In this document: positions 1 to 11,780 of the stretch, one piece after another
How the letters are laid out: each line of letters opens with the position of its first letter
Position numbering within the stretch: position 1 is the first letter of the stretch
Assembly: GCA_034770075.1 (NCBI GenBank)
Contig: CM068383.1
Span: 39,327,222-39,391,221, forward strand
Origin: Aralia elata
Lineage: Eukaryota > Streptophyta > Magnoliopsida > Apiales > Araliaceae
Reading direction: 5' to 3'
Length of the DNA: 64,000 nt
Notes under the pieces: model-generated
What the model was told of the DNA's origin: nothing
Seen by the model: the letters and a program-made list of their open reading frames with translations, nothing else
Database searches by the model: none
Program-made: the position numbers and the translations under genes

Positions 1-1371
1 TAATGCATTAATCAGTATATTATTTGGAGTTGTAAATAATAACTTGGGTTACTAAATGTTGCTAAGTTGAATATCCAATAAGCATGATTAGTTATTGAAA
101 TAATAACTGAGGGTCATTAAGTAATTTCTGATTAGCACAATATTGATTAGCAATTTAATGTTAATGGAGTTAATAAAGGAATGCGAAATGTTTATTTTGC
201 TAAATAAATAGCATAAGTGAGTGTATCGATATACAGTATGCAATGCTAATGGATAAACCGACCTTATCAACTGATAGGTTATCCAAGGTCAATTAATTAA
301 AGCTAAGATTTAATTGTAGCTGAGCAAACAGGCAAGTTCTCTAACTTCATTCTTTCAGTATATTGAATGCAAGTTCTATCTTACCCAACTTTTACATTGA
401 GCAATATTTCTAAACCTTATGCATTATTTTTAATTCATGCAAAAGGTATATATATTATTGCAAGTTATTCTTTAAGCTTGAATCTTATCTCCAGGCATGC
501 TTTAAGTGGTCTAATTACTTTTAAAATTATTCCACATCTATGTATTCATTGGCATTCGCACTTGTGCATTTGAATTCGTATAATTATTTAAGTTCTGAAA
601 TTCACGAACTATTCATGATTAAGTCTGAACCCTTGTCTCGGTCAGGCACGTATGTAAGAATTTATAAAAGCTATCCGAACCAATCAATGGTAAGGATTCT
701 TAGACTGAATGAACACCCCTTTTATTATAGGGGAGTACCCCAGGTACCGTATATAAGGTACAACTAGCAAAGTTAAATGTTATGCATACACATAGCGTAC
801 GCGAGGCTGATCCCCTCAAGTACTCATTCTGTAGCCAGTAACCAGAGGGTCAACTAGCTATTGACTCCTTTGGAAGTTATTGTTCAAAGTCTACTTGACT
901 ATCAATTGTTCTAAAAGCATTTATTGTCTTGCTTCTGATAATTCTATTGTTGAAATCTCTTTCTATATCCCTTCCGTCATGATGTATCCTTATTGTTGTA
1001 CTTTAAACTTGATGAGCAAACTCGTTGCTCATCCTTGTTATATCATGACTTTATTGCAGCTAAACCCGAGACGTCATTGAAGAACAAAGGGAAAGAAAAG
1101 ATGAAGTAATAGACTTCATGTAGCAGATTTTAAACTTATATGTAGTTAATTACTGATAATGTAATTTAAACCCTGATATTTACTTATGGTATGGATTTGT
1201 GTAAGTGTTTAAGGTTCTTGTATTCTGGGACTAGTAACACCTCTGAAATGAACAATGTATGTTTATTATATTCCGCATTTTAGTTACCATATGTTGTTAG
1301 AGGTGAATGTTTGTAGTGGATCGTGATGACCGGATCCGGGTATTTGGAGACCCGAATTTGGGGGTGTCACA
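1..1371 (+). repeat. Element H: 3' part of a Tekay-like LTR, entering from outside the window
   Basis: This AT-rich stretch has no credible ORF. It aligns by eye along its length with 56280-57650 and more weakly with 59040-59880, and it ends in tgtcaca (1365-1371). That mirrors the tgtgaca that starts the related LTR at 26383, as expected for LTR termini of Tekay/Del-like chromoviruses. It abuts the inside of an Athila LTR at 1372, so it was probably inserted into that LTR; its own left end and target duplication lie outside the window. It holds a hairpin-rich domain at 198-865. Confidence 0.7.
198..865 (+). other. Hairpin-rich domain in the H LTR, with a TATA-like box
   Basis: Five short stems are visible: TGCTA/TAGCA (198-213), GGGG-AGTA-CCCC (730-741), GTACC-8 nt-GGTAC (744-761), GAGG-ctgatcc-CCTC (803-817) and GTCAA-7 nt-TTGAC (849-865). 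The loop of the third contains tatataa, so a TATA box is a competing reading. The same stems recur at 56497-57136, partly with compensating changes. The role is unknown; transcript-leader structure or promoter are both possible. Confidence 0.55.
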
Positions 1372-1774
1372 ATTAATCTAGAAGCAAAGGTTATGACAAT
1401 CAATTCACAAATGCATAACTAAAATCAATAGAGAGAGAATTCGATTCACATTAAGTGTTGGGTTCCATTGCAATCTTAGAATAGAAGGTTAGTTCATGAT
1501 AGCTACAATAAACATCATTTTCAATTGATACATTGTCAAATTCGAATTACAAAGGAGATGGAAATCTAGAAATAAAACCACTTTTGAAGCTATTCAGCTG
1601 GTGTTCCTTTGGTTGCTATTGGTTTCTAACTCTCCACCTTGGCCTTGCAATTCTTCTTGACTGAGTTCCTTGGCTTTTGGCTTGATTCAGCTTGATTTTA
1701 AGCCTTGAACCCTGTTGGTTGATGTATTTTGTAGCCTCCCTCTCTCTAGATGTCTGATATGTAGCTTATAAGAG

Positions 1775-1785
1775 ATTATATATAG
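1775..1785 (-). promoter_or_regulatory. TATA box of the B 3' LTR
   Basis: Minus strand reads ctatatataat. It is preceded by the GC-rich cluster and by an agggttt motif (revcomp of aaaccct). The same arrangement recurs at 24219-24229 and in element I. Confidence 0.6.
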
Positions 1786-1854
1786 CCTCCATCAAGAAAC
1801 CCTAGCCAAAATCAGAGAAAATGGAGCTCATATCACACTATAGCTGGGTCAGAT

Positions 1855-2220
1855 CGCACTCAGCACGGCGCCGCGCGCCCGCACGCCAGCGCACGCGCCC
1901 GCGCCCAGCGCCTGGGCCGCACGCTGGCCGCACGCCCACGCCTGCTGCCCCGCACGCCCATGTCGCGCGCCCGCACGCCAGCGCCTGGGCCGCACGCTGG
2001 CCACACGCCCAACTGCCGAGTGCTGAGTCCGCCGAGCCCCGCGCGCGCACGCGCCCAACGCCGAGGCTGCCGAGGCTGCCGAGCGCCCAGCGCGCGCCCG
2101 CACGCCGCGCCCATGCGCCCGGGCCGCACGCTGGCGCCCCTGTCTGCCGCACGCCGTGCCCGCGGCTTGGTCGATGCCGCACGCCGTGCACGCCTTCCAA
2201 CGCCGTGCACGCCCAACTTC
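1855..2220 (-). repeat. GC-rich hairpin cluster in the B 3' LTR
   Basis: This is a strongly GC-rich block of degenerate gcccgcacgcc-like units in otherwise AT-rich DNA. It contains the stem-loop GCCCAG-CGC-CTGGGC at 1903-1917. The open frames across it, on both strands, are low-complexity Ala/Arg/Pro translations and are not taken as genes. The block lies about 75-80 bp upstream of the minus-strand TATA box. Confidence 0.8.
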
Positions 2221-2677
2221 CAAATGTCATCAAATTATGCCCCAAGCATCCCCAAACATAAATTTTCACCGTGTTATCATTCGGGCACGAATGTCTAAGC
2301 ACGGGCTTGCCCTCGTGGCTTGGCCAACGCCGCACGCCGTACACGCTTTTCGACGCCGTGCACGCCCAACTACCAAATGTTGTCAAATTAAGCACTGAGC
2401 GTCGCCAAGCACAAATTTCCATCATACTACCATTCCGGCACAGACGTCCAGGCACGGACATTGAGTCAATACAAATAACGATCCGAGCGGTCTTTATTTC
2501 AATTCCTACAAACGTAATAAAAATGCATCAAAGCAACATAAAACATGTAAAAATAACTAAAAACTAATTTATGTAGAAATAAGATAAAAATACATAAAAA
2601 CCATATAAAATACCTAAAGACTTGCAAATTATCAAGGCGAAAAGTACCCAAATTGAGTGTATAAAACACACTCATCA

Positions 2678-2692
2678 AATACCCCCAAACTT
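2678..2692 (-). other. B polypurine tract
   Basis: Minus strand reads aagtttgggggtatt directly before the LTR start at 2677. The same aagtttgggggta motif precedes the 3' LTRs of A, D and I. Confidence 0.85.
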
Positions 2693-3716
2693 AAATCTTT
2701 GCTTGGCCTCAAGTAAACAGAGATATACTAATTTATAAAAAGAGACACAAACAACAACTGAATTAGAGGAGAACGACTCCAAGAATTGGCCTCAAAGGAA
2801 AAAGATCAAAAGGGGCCCGAGAACAACGTAAAGTTACAACTTAACAAAATTTCTGAACTCACGGCTACTCAAGATCTCAGCAATGTGTGTGTGTGAGTGT
2901 GCTATCTATTTATGCGAGTTAGGAAAGAGCTAACGCATGAACTCAATATATGAGGGATTATACTATAAATCTACAAACTCATCATTACCTTGATAAGTAC
3001 CAAACAAGACGACCATAAAAGAAGGGGGGTTCCCAAGGGATTATTGCAGTAATGAGTAATCACACTGGTGAGTGTGTTTTACGCTCCGTCTCACCTTAAC
3101 TAATCGCATGACCGTGCAATGTCTAATCACATTAGGCTATTCAGAGCTGCCCATGTAACGAGTGTTTGATCAATGACTCCCAAACCAGATGGCTTTAGGG
3201 CATTAGGTGTAAAGACACCCCTGAGGATCTATTAACTCGAGTAGCAATGGCCACGTAATTAAACTTGGTCAACCAATAATAATAATTTTTTTTTTCTTCT
3301 TTTTTTTTTCTTTCTTTTTTTTTTGTAATTCCCCCAAACTTATATGAAAGTCTAAAATAAGCATAAAAGGTTGTTGACATGAGTTCAGTACATTTCAAGT
3401 ATAATCTCCCAATCATTTAAGTAAATGAGATTTCTCAATACTAACTAACTAAACAAGTACACTGTGTACGTGAAGAGCTAAAACAACCAAGAGTAGAGTG
3501 GTTAACCAAAATGTTAAGAAGTAACTAGACATGCTCAAACCTTACTTTGGATGAAAACACAATAACCAACAGAATATCATTGGCCATTCTTGAAGCATAA
3601 CATGACTTAGACGAAATAAAATAACTACATTATACTACCACCCCCAAACTTAAAGTAAACATAGTCCTCGATGTTTATAATAGACAGAATTAAAATAGAG
3701 AACTTCACTGAGGAAC
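2693..3716 (-). other. B 3' untranslated region
   Basis: The kilobase between the accessory ORF and the PPT has no gene. It holds the conserved Athila block (3072-3215) and a pyrimidine-rich run of T with some C at about 3286-3325. A second ccccaaactt purine-tract-like site lies at 3642-3653, just downstream of the ORF. Confidence 0.75.
3072..3215 (-). other. Conserved non-coding block of the Athila 3' UTR (B copy)
   Basis: On the minus strand it contains ggtttgggagtcattg, a hairpin CTAAT-GTG-ATTAG (3123-3135) followed by cattgcac, then gagacggagcgtaaaacac (3072-3092). Equivalent segments occur in A (20160-20366) and D (45477-45740). No reading frame is conserved. A structural or cis-acting RNA role is inferred only from recurrence. 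Confidence 0.6.
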
Positions 3717-5003
3717 TCAAGCACCACCATCCGCACTGTTGCTATTTGCGTGGTTGCCTCCAATTGCATCATCACTCGAATCAAGGTCATACTCCGGGAA
3801 CATAGGTGCCGTTGGGAATTGGACTGCAAGGGGCCCGGTATTGAATCTGTTGTTGTTGATCACCTGTGTGGTAGATTTATAAAAATCAGAAGTATAATTA
3901 CATAATGAATTGACCTGTTGAATCGAATGATTAATGCGCCTAGACATGCGCCTATGTTCACGTTCCCTCTCCCGGGCTTCCTTTTCTCTTTCTTGTGCAT
4001 TCCGCTGCATTTCAGCCCTCATCTCCTGATTTTCGCGCCGAAGCTCACGCATCTCAGCAATAAGTAAGTCAATTGAAGAGTTAGATGGCTCAGGATGCTC
4101 GATGTTAAGTGGTGGGTTGGCCTCATCTTCCTCAGTGTCTTGAGGATGCAACAAAGGTAAGTATCTAGCTCCATGCTCTTCCGACACCCCACCCCTCCAA
4201 ACTTTATAATGGCGCATAGTGAGGCTGTCAATGGGCGTCAAGGGGGGTTGAAGTATCTCATTGGTGTTCCACTTGACCTTTGCCAACTTGCATAAACCAC
4301 AAATCAGTGATGGGTGTGGCAATCCACCTGTAGACTTTCCTTTAGCATTTTGCACTATGGAATTGCGAATCAGTCTACCCACGTTGATGCTACGCCCCGT
4401 AACCAAGGTAAATAAGATCAGTGCCCGCATCGGAATCACTTGTGTTGCGTGGGTGGTTGGCCAAAGCTTAGCATTGATGTAGTATAACCAAGCCTTCCCA
4501 TACTTGCTCAAATCACTATGTCGTAGATGCAGTGGCTCTTCCCCTTTCATTGTCCAACGGGCGCCTGGCTTACATAAGGTTGCAATAATTTCATTCCAAT
4601 CAGGCTTTTCGGTTCCCAACCTAGTGAGCTCATCTGTGCCATGACTTCTAGGAAGTTTATAATATTCTTCAATGCTTCGCTTGTCAAATGACACCATTTT
4701 GCCCCGAACCATGACTACATAATCATCAGCCTCCATGGCATTGGCATAAAACTCCCAGATGATTGATATACATGCGGGCTCGGGTTGTGCGGTGAAAGTC
4801 TGCCATCCCCTTTCCTCAATTATGTTAGCAATGCCAAAATCATTAGTTTCGTGTGGAAGAATACCCCTCTCAGGAATTAACGTTTTGGTGGCCATGATAA
4901 TGTGGTAACGCTCGGATGCCTCCGCACTAACGAACTTTTTCTTGTCATTGGCTTTGGTTGGTTTGGACGATGAAGATTCACCACGTTGACGTTTGGGAGC
5001 CAT
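3717..5003 (-). CDS. Athila accessory ORF (putative plant transposon protein family), intact copy
   Basis: The frame encodes 428 residues without a stop. I start it at 5003 (MAPKRQRGESSSS) rather than at the upstream in-frame Met at 5126, because the A copy starts MPPKRSRTEGSS and the D copy MPKIARTPQPSSS. Features in order: a basic, Ser-rich start; KFVSAEASER; PERG; EFYANA at about residue 100; LPHPSLICGLC near residue 240; and a long charged coiled-coil-like stretch rich in Arg/Glu at about 310-370. I see no signal peptide or membrane segment. Function is unknown; databases label this family a putative plant transposon protein. It lies downstream of pol in the same orientation, behind a GC-rich spacer. 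Confidence 0.82.
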   Translation of the reverse strand: MAPKRQRGESSSSKPTKANDKKKFVSAEASERYHIIMATKTLIPERGILPHETNDFGIANIIEERGWQTFTAQPEPACISIIWEFYANAMEADDYVVMVRGKMVSFDKRSIEEYYKLPRSHGTDELTRLGTEKPDWNEIIATLCKPGARWTMKGEEPLHLRHSDLSKYGKAWLYYINAKLWPTTHATQVIPMRALILFTLVTGRSINVGRLIRNSIVQNAKGKSTGGLPHPSLICGLCKLAKVKWNTNEILQPPLTPIDSLTMRHYKVWRGGVSEEHGARYLPLLHPQDTEEDEANPPLNIEHPEPSNSSIDLLIAEMRELRRENQEMRAEMQRNAQEREKEAREREREHRRMSRRINHSIQQVNSLCNYTSDFYKSTTQVINNNRFNTGPLAVQFPTAPMFPEYDLDSSDDAIGGNHANSNSADGGA

Positions 5004-5911
5004 ACCAGAAAAAGCTTCAAGCAAATTACCCGAAAAAGCCAAGAATTCCCTCTCAGACAAATGATCGAACAGGTGGTGTGCACTATTTAGAATCACAGTT
5101 GTAAGTGCAATGGATAGCAAGCCCAACCGTCCACAAAGCCTTGCAATGGGAGCTAGCTATGTACCTATAAATCAAAACTTCCAAAACACAGCACCCAAGC
5201 AAGAAAAATTGCAATTTATAGCCCTTATTTACCTTTACTTGGAAAGCTATTGAAAAGCCATGGAAATCTTACAAAGACCTTCAAATTCTTGTTAAAAACC
5301 AAGTTAGAACGTGAAATTGATGATGGGCAGCCGAGATTGGATGTCAATTTGAAGTAATGATGTACGAATTTTAGTTTGGGAACAAGGTATGCAAGTTGGC
5401 TCAAGAGTTGGAGGAGAGAGATATAAGAATGGGTGGGAACAAATGAGCAAAATGAAGCTTTAAAAGTACATGACCCAGCTGCCTGGTGCGGCCGCACAGC
5501 CTTAGGCGTGCCCGCGCGCGCCTGCTGGGCGCCCAGCCCGCACGCCCGTCTGCCGCACGCCTGCGCCTGCTGTACGCCACTGCTGCCGAGTCCGCTACGC
5601 GCGCCCACGCGCGCCTGCCGCGCCCGCGTCTGCCGCCTGCCAATGCCAATGCCAACGCCAATGTGCTGCGTCTGGGGCGCGCGCGCCCGCGCGGCTCCTG
5701 TTGCGCCCGCGCCTAGTGCCTGACTGGGCTGCTGGGCGTGCTGCTGCTGGCGTGCTGTCGGCGTTTCGCTGACACGCTTCGCTCAATTGCCAAAATTGGA
5801 TACAAATACCTACATGTAGCAACAAAATTAACAAAATTAGAAACAATTAATGCTAAAAATCATCCTTAATTTTTATTTTTTTGGTTTTTTTTTTAAATTC
5901 ATGAATTAAAT
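5004..5911 (-). other. Spacer between B pol and the accessory ORF, with internal GC-rich cluster
   Basis: The segment at about 5486-5780 is GC-rich and built of units like those of the B LTR (gcccgcacgcc, cgcgcgcc), while its flanks are AT-rich. A and D have their own hairpin clusters at the same place. No ORF here has a recognisable domain; those across the cluster are low complexity. Confidence 0.75.
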
Positions 5912-6851
5912 CTAAACAATGGGTTGCCTCCCATCTAGCACTTGATTTAGAGTCTTCAGCCTGACTCTTCCCCAATCATTTCGGATCGACGAGACTAATT
6001 GAGGTCTTTTGGCGTTCAATGTCGCCACCCCAATAGTGCTTAATTTTTGTCTGTTCACCTTAAACAATTGGTTTGTCTTATCATCCCGCAGTTCAATTGC
6101 ACCATGCGGAAAAACATGATTGATATAAAATGGCCCTGACCATCTTGATTTGAGTTTATCGGGAAATAGCTTCAACCGAGAGTTATAACGTAAGACGGGT
6201 TGTCCAACCTCAAACTTTCGATCGATTATCTTCTTGTCGTGCCACCTCTTGACTTTTTCCTTGTAGAGCCTTGCATTCTCATATGACTGGAGACGGAACT
6301 CATCCATCTCATTGAGTTGCAAGAGGCGTTTCTCTCCCGCAGCATTTAAATCAAAGTTTAGCCTTCGGATGGCCCAATAAGCACTATGTTCTAGTTCCAC
6401 CGGTAGGTGACATGCTTTTCCATACACAAGCTGATATGGTGACATCCCGATAAGAGTTTTATATGCTGTCCTATACGCCCATGAGGCGTCATCAAGCTTC
6501 AATGACCAGTCCCTTCTATTCGGGTTCACAACCTTCTCTAAAATCCTTTTCACTTCTCTATTAGAAACCTCCACCTGACCACTTTGTTTGAGGATGATAG
6601 GCCGTGGCAATTTTATGGGTTACCCCATATTTAGCAAGAAGGGCATTAAAGTTCTTGTTACAAAAGTGCGACCCTTCATCGCTAATTATTGCACGCGGAG
6701 TTTCGAATCTTGTGAAAACATTTTTTCGAAGGAACTTTAGCACAACCTTGGCATCATTGGTGGGTGTCGCTGCTGTTTCAACCAATTTTGACACGTAATC
6801 TACAGCCACAAGGATATACACATTGTTGAACGAAGAAGAAAACGGACCCAT
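5912..6851 (-). pseudogene. B integrase core and C-terminal part
   Basis: Two overlapping frames (6851-6561 and 6610-5912) carry the integrase: GIDFMGPF before the break, then IISDEGSHFCN, TAYHPQT, and in the next frame GQVEVSNREVKRIL with the catalytic Glu, then the C-terminal KSRWSGPF and the end VLDGRQPIV. A one-base indel near 6585-6600 separates them inside the HPQTNGQ motif. A TAG replaces the Trp of VWGIDF (6861-6863). The segment between the Glu and WAYRTAYK is complete here, unlike in A. Confidence 0.85.
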
Positions 6852-6863
6852 AAAGTCAATGCC

Positions 6864-7430
6864 CTAGACGTCAAATATCTCAACCTCCAAGATTGTGGTT
6901 AGTGGCATCTCATGACGCCTGGAAATGTTCCCTACTCTTTGACATCGATCGAATTTCAGCACAAACACATGGGCGTCCTTGAATAGCGTTGGCCAATAAA
7001 AACCCGACTGAAGCACCTTCGCCGCTGTTCTCTCTCCACCATAGTGTCCTCCAAAAGCTGAGGCATGATATTGTTGCAAAATACTTTCCATCTCAGATTG
7101 AGGTACGCACTTTCGGATCAGTTGGTCAGCACATTGCTTAAACAGAAAGGGTTCGTCCCAAAAATAATGCTTCACATCGTGCAGGAACTTCCTTTTTTGT
7201 TGATAGCTCAGCTCGGGCGGTAGGACACGGCTCACCACATAATTAACATAGTCAGCATACCATGGCACCTCATGTGTGATGGCGAAAAGCTGCTCATCGG
7301 GAAAAAATTCATTAATCATGACATCATCTCCCACCTCACGGTCTGCATTTTCCAGCCTAGACAAGTGATCCGCCACTTGATTCTCGGTTCCCTTCTTATC
7401 TCTAATCTCAAGATCGAACTCTTGAAGCAA
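6864..7430 (-). pseudogene. B RNase H end and integrase zinc-finger region
   Basis: The frame begins LLQEFDLEIRDKKGTENQVADHLSRL, the usual RNase H/integrase junction in Athila, and continues into the HHCC zinc region (YHASAFGGHYGGERTAAKVL, then FDRCQRVGN). A TAG in place of a conserved Trp separates it from the upstream frame (7431-7436), and another from the integrase core. Confidence 0.85.
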
Positions 7431-7436
7431 TAAAAC

Positions 7437-8189
7437 CTATCGAATCAAGCGTGGCTTTGCGTCCTTCTTTGCGATTAAGTACTTTATGGCAGAATGGTCC
7501 GTGTACACAATGACCTTGGTGCCAATGAGATAGGCACGAAATTTGTCAAAGGCATACACGATAGCAAGAAATTCCTTCTCCGTTGTTGTATAATTAAGTT
7601 GTGCTCCAGTTATTGTCTTGCTAGCATAATAAATCACATGAAAGATCTTGTCCTTGCAATGGCCCAATACAGCACAAATTGCAAAGTCGCTAGCGTCGCA
7701 CATCAATTCAAACGGAAGATTCCAATCCGGGGCCATGATAATAGGGGCACTTACAAGCTTCTTCCTTAGTAACTCAAAAGCCTCTAAACATGCATGATCG
7801 AAGACAAATGGAGTGTCTTTCTTAAGGAGACTACACAGCGGTTTTGCAATTTTTGAGAAATCCTTGATAAACCGCCTATAAAATCCTGCATGACCAAGGA
7901 AGCTACGAATTCCCTTGACGTTGGTTGGTGGAGGAAGTTTCTCAATGGTCTCAATCTTGGCCTTATCAACCTCCAGCCCCTTTGAAGATACTCTATGTCC
8001 CAAAATAATGCCTTCTTGCACCATGAAGTGGCATTTCTCCCAATTTAGCACCAAATTTGTTTCAAGACATCGTTTCAGCACTTTCACAAGGTTTTCAAGG
8101 CATAAGTCGAATGAATCTCCAAAAATTGAAAAATCGTCCATGAAAACCTCCAATCCTTGCTCAACCATATCGGAGAATATAGCCATCAT
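7437..8189 (-). pseudogene. B reverse transcriptase palm and RNase H
   Basis: Contains the RT catalytic box VFMDDFS (the two Asp at 8134-8139), the thumb, and RNase H with ELMCDASD, TTTEKEFLAIVYAFDKFR and YTDHSAIKYL. Athila elements use MDD where most Ty3/gypsy RTs have Y-x-DD. Stops lie on both sides: TAA for the Gln of ATFQRCMM upstream, TAG for a Trp downstream. Confidence 0.88.
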
Positions 8190-8195
8190 GCATCT

Positions 8196-9725
8196 TTAGA
8201 AGGTGGCGAGTGCATTGCATAGCCCAAACGACATTCTTTTGAAGGCAAATGTTCCATATGGGCAAGTGAATGTCATTTTCTCTTGATCTTCGGGGGCAAT
8301 GGCAATTTCGTTGTAGCCCGAATATCCATCTAAGAGACAATAGAATTCATGTCCAGCTAACCTGTCTAGCATTTGATCAATGAATGGGAGCGGAAAATGG
8401 TCCTTGCATGTAGTCTTGTTCAATCTTCTGTAGTCCATGCACACTCTCCATCCGGTAACAGTTCTAGTTGGGATCAAATCGTTATTTTCATTCGACACCA
8501 CTGTCATGCCACCCTTCTTTGGAACACATTGCACTGGACTGACCCATGGACTGTCTGAAATGGGATAGATGATGCCGACATCGAGCAATTTGATAATTTC
8601 CTTCTTGACCACCTCCTTCATGACGGGGTTCAACCTACGCTGATGCTCAACCACAGGTTTGGCCTCATCTTCCAATATAATCTTGTGCATACAAAAAGCA
8701 GGGCTAATTCCTTTGATGTCGGCAATGGACCAACCTAGGGCTGTTTTGTACTCCCGTAGCACTCTTAGCAATTTGTTTTCCTGCACATCATCAAGTGAAG
8801 CAGACACAATAACAGGCAAAGTACTAGCATTACCCAAATAAGCATACCTTAAGTGGATTGGCAATGGTTTGAGCTCCAAAGTAGGTGACTCCTCCCATGA
8901 GGATTTTGCAATGGTACTAGAGCTGCTTGGTCTATCTAACGGTTCAAATTGTTGCTTAAACTTGATAAAACGTGGGGGAACATTCAGTACATTTACCATC
9001 TCATTAGGATAAAGAGGTTCACTCTCAAGTGATTCTCCCAGCAATTCTTCAAAAGGGTCAACTTCATAGTTTGCTGTGAACACCTCTTCCACCGCTTCGT
9101 CAATCAAGTCTATCCTGAAGCATTCATCCTGCACATTAGGAAATTTCATTGCTTTAAAAACGTTAAAAGTTACCTCTTGGTCTTGGATACGCATGGTTAG
9201 CTCTCCTTTTTGCACATCAATCAAAGTTCTGCCTGTGGCTAAGAATGGTCGCCCAAGGATGATAGGTATCTCCCTGTCTTCTTTAAAATCAAGGACAATG
9301 AAATCTGCTGGAAAAATAAACTTGTCCACCTTGACAAGCACATCTTCTACTATGCCTCTTGGGTATGTGAGAGACCTATCCGCAAGTTGTAATGTAACGT
9401 TTGTAGGTTTTGCCTCACTTAAACCCAGCTGTTGATAAATTGAAAGTGGCATTAAATTGATGCTTGCCCCCAAATCACATAGGGCCTTGCCAAAGAATTG
9501 GTTACCAATTGTACAAGGAATTGTGAAACTCCCCGGATCTTTCAACTTTGGTGGTAACTTCCTTTGTAACACAACACTACATTCTTCGGTTAGCGCCACC
9601 GTCTCAAACTCCTCAAGCCTTCTCTTTCTTGACAAGATTTCTTTCATGAACTTCACATAACTAGGCATTTGTTCCAATGCCTCAGCGAATGGTATATTTA
9701 TGTGCAATTTCTTGAAAACTTCCAA
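8196..9725 (-). pseudogene. B protease and N-terminal reverse transcriptase
   Basis: 509 open residues. The protease is seen as CTIGNQFFGKALCDLGASINLMPLS (active-site DLGAS in place of D-T/S-G), followed by QLADRSLTYPRGIVEDVLVKV and IILGRPFLATGRTLIDV. The RT fingers follow: WVSPVQCVPKKGG, GWRVCMDYRRLNKTT, LLDGYSGYNEI. It ends at a TAA in place of the Gln after NALATF. Upstream a TAA replaces the Gln of KLDKQF (9738-9740). Confidence 0.88.
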
Positions 9726-9737
9726 GAACTTAGAGAA

Positions 9738-10195
9738 TTACTTATCCAACTTTATCTTCTGCTGACGTTGTGGAAACGGGCATGGTGGATACATAGGGCC
9801 TTGCTTGCTCCCCACTGGTTTTGGCACTGGCTCCTTTTCCTTCTTTTCTATTTCTTTTCTCTTTTCTTCCTCTTTCTCCCCATTCACATCCTCAACCACT
9901 GCTTCAGCTGGAACCTTATTCATAACTTCCGGTAGCTCCTTCCCACTTCTCAAAGTCACAACCTTGCAATGCTCCTTACCAACTCTTTTCGGATTAACTT
10001 CAGTGTCACTAGGTAAGGCACCAGGGGGACGGATATTCATGGCACTAGCTATCTGCCCAAGCTGAAGCTCTATATTCCGTATCGAAGCGCTGTGCTGTGC
10101 AACCAATTAAGCCAATAAATCATCCCCACTAGGCTTTTTCTCCTGTTGTGGCAAAGGTGGGTTTGAGGCTTGTTAGTGTGATTGGGGTTGATGGT
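9738..10195 (-). pseudogene. B gag C-terminal linker, cut by A
   Basis: This part reads NIELQLGQIASAMN, GALPSDTEVNPK, VTLRSGK and ends PQRQQKIKLDK, the low-complexity linker before protease. A TAA lies in frame at about 10107-10109. At 10195 the frame is interrupted by element A; it continues beyond A on the right at 22349. Confidence 0.82.
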
Positions 10196-11774
10196 TGATG
10201 AGTGGGTTTTATACCTACGAATTAGTTATCTTTTGAACTCAATTCTTAGCTATCCTTAGGTGCTTATAGTATCTTTTTACTTGTTTTATGCTTTTGTTGT
10301 GCAAAGAACAGTTGTGGACGATCGTGGCGGTTTTTAGCAAGTCCAGGGGCAAAAGTGTATTTTTGCAGGACATGAGGCCTCGCCGCGGTGAGCTCCCCAG
10401 GCCATTTTCCTCGCCGGGGCGAGCCTCCAAGGCTTAAAACTTCGCCGAGGCGAGCCCTCGCCGGGGCGAGCTCCCCAGGCTGTTTTTCTCGCCGGGGCGA
10501 GAGCGCGTTTTGCTGGTGCGGCTTGCTTTGTCTGTTCTGCATTTGTGGCGCACTAGTGGAGGAAATTCAGGAACGGGAAAATGAGGAGAGAGAGAGGAAT
10601 TATCAGGCATCCAGGGAGTTTGTATTGGATTATTGAAGCTTGGTTACACATATTGAAAAAGCTAGGGTTTGGAGCAAAAAAGGGAAGAACAAAGGAACTA
10701 AAGGAAAGATTATCAGAATTTCATCAACCAAGGAGGCTAGGAGCACGAAATAAGAGAGCAAGGATTAGAGAAGAAGAACTACACCACGCCAATTCGAGAT
10801 TTTTATCACAAAAAGGGTGTATCTTCATATGTTTTAGTTCTACTTTCTTATTTTGTAACTTCAACCATGTACTATAATCAGATTATGATGTTATTGAGAT
10901 TTAATATGAGCTAAACTCTTCATTCTAAGATTGCAATGGAACCCAACTTGTAGTTTAAATTGAATGCTCTCTCTTGAATGGTAATTAGGCATTTTGTGAA
11001 TTGGAGTTTATAACCTTTGATTAAAGATTAATTGCTTGGCCCGTAATTACTTTGGTAACTTATATGGAATTGAGAGAGGAAGTATAAGTTGAGACCTAGT
11101 TATGAATTCATGTGAAAATTAGATGTTCTTTATGGATAATGTATGAGATTATGTGACGTGAGTCTTATGTATTATTCTTGAGGGTTGATAATTTGATTGT
11201 ATTTAGGATAGACATATACCTAAATACCACATGTATCCAATTGAGAATCCGTGTTTAATGATTTCTATTGTGAAAGTTGGTAATTGATAGAATGGTTAAT
11301 GGGATTTTACGTGACATTTGTCTTATTAATTGTTCTTGATATGAGATTCTTGCTAGTGTGTAGAATAGAAATATATCTATACACCCCAATAGGAAATACG
11401 TATTCGACCATCGAGAGAGGCTTATATATACTTGTGATTTCTCGGATAGCAATTCTTATGTTCTAATTTACTAAACAAGAGAGAGTATGATGTTTAAATG
11501 AAGAGTTGGGGGATATTGTAATCTTAGACCTTTTTATCTTGAACTTTATCCGTGTTAGTAAAACCTTGCTTTCTAAATTGTCTTTATTTTAGTTAAAATC
11601 AACAACAAACACAAACCATATTGTCATTGTTTAAATTAGATTGATTTTACATACGATTGATATTTGGTAATTATTTAACATAATTCCTCCTGGGTTCGAC
11701 ACTTTACTTATCTTATATTACTTGTGGACCGCGTATACTTGCGCGTGTTTTATTGATTGCGAAATCTAGCAACA
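10196..11774 (+). repeat. A 5' LTR
   Basis: 1579 bp, starts right after TSD atggt and ends aaca before the PBS. A cluster of five hairpin units lies at 10379-10501. The second half holds two diverged copies of a module of about 150 bp with an acgtgac/gtgacgtg core (about 11150-11290 and 11295-11440). No obvious TATA box follows the hairpin cluster. Confidence 0.95.
10379..10501 (+). repeat. CTCGCC-GG-GGCGAG hairpin cluster in the A 5' LTR
   Basis: Five units lie at 10379-10392, 10410-10423, 10441-10454, 10457-10470 and 10488-10501. Each can form a six-base stem CTCGCC/GGCGAG with a two-base loop, some with one mismatch. The 3' LTR has the matching set at 20946-21068, one of which is a perfect palindrome. 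Confidence 0.85.
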
Positions 11775-11780
11775 AGTTTT

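Larger units (their letters stand above)
1372..2677 (-). repeat. B 3' LTR (truncated by H)
   Basis: The sequence matches 23815-25226 closely. Its LTR start (minus strand) is at 2677, next to the PPT. The distal part is missing because H begins at 1371. It contains a GC-rich hairpin cluster (1855-2220) and, further into the LTR on the minus strand, a TATA box at 1775-1785. Confidence 0.88.

Noticed and set aside
3717..5003. Accessory ORF as a retroviral envelope gene
   Set aside because: Its position fits, but no signal peptide, cleavage site or membrane segment is visible, and the tail looks like a charged coiled coil.
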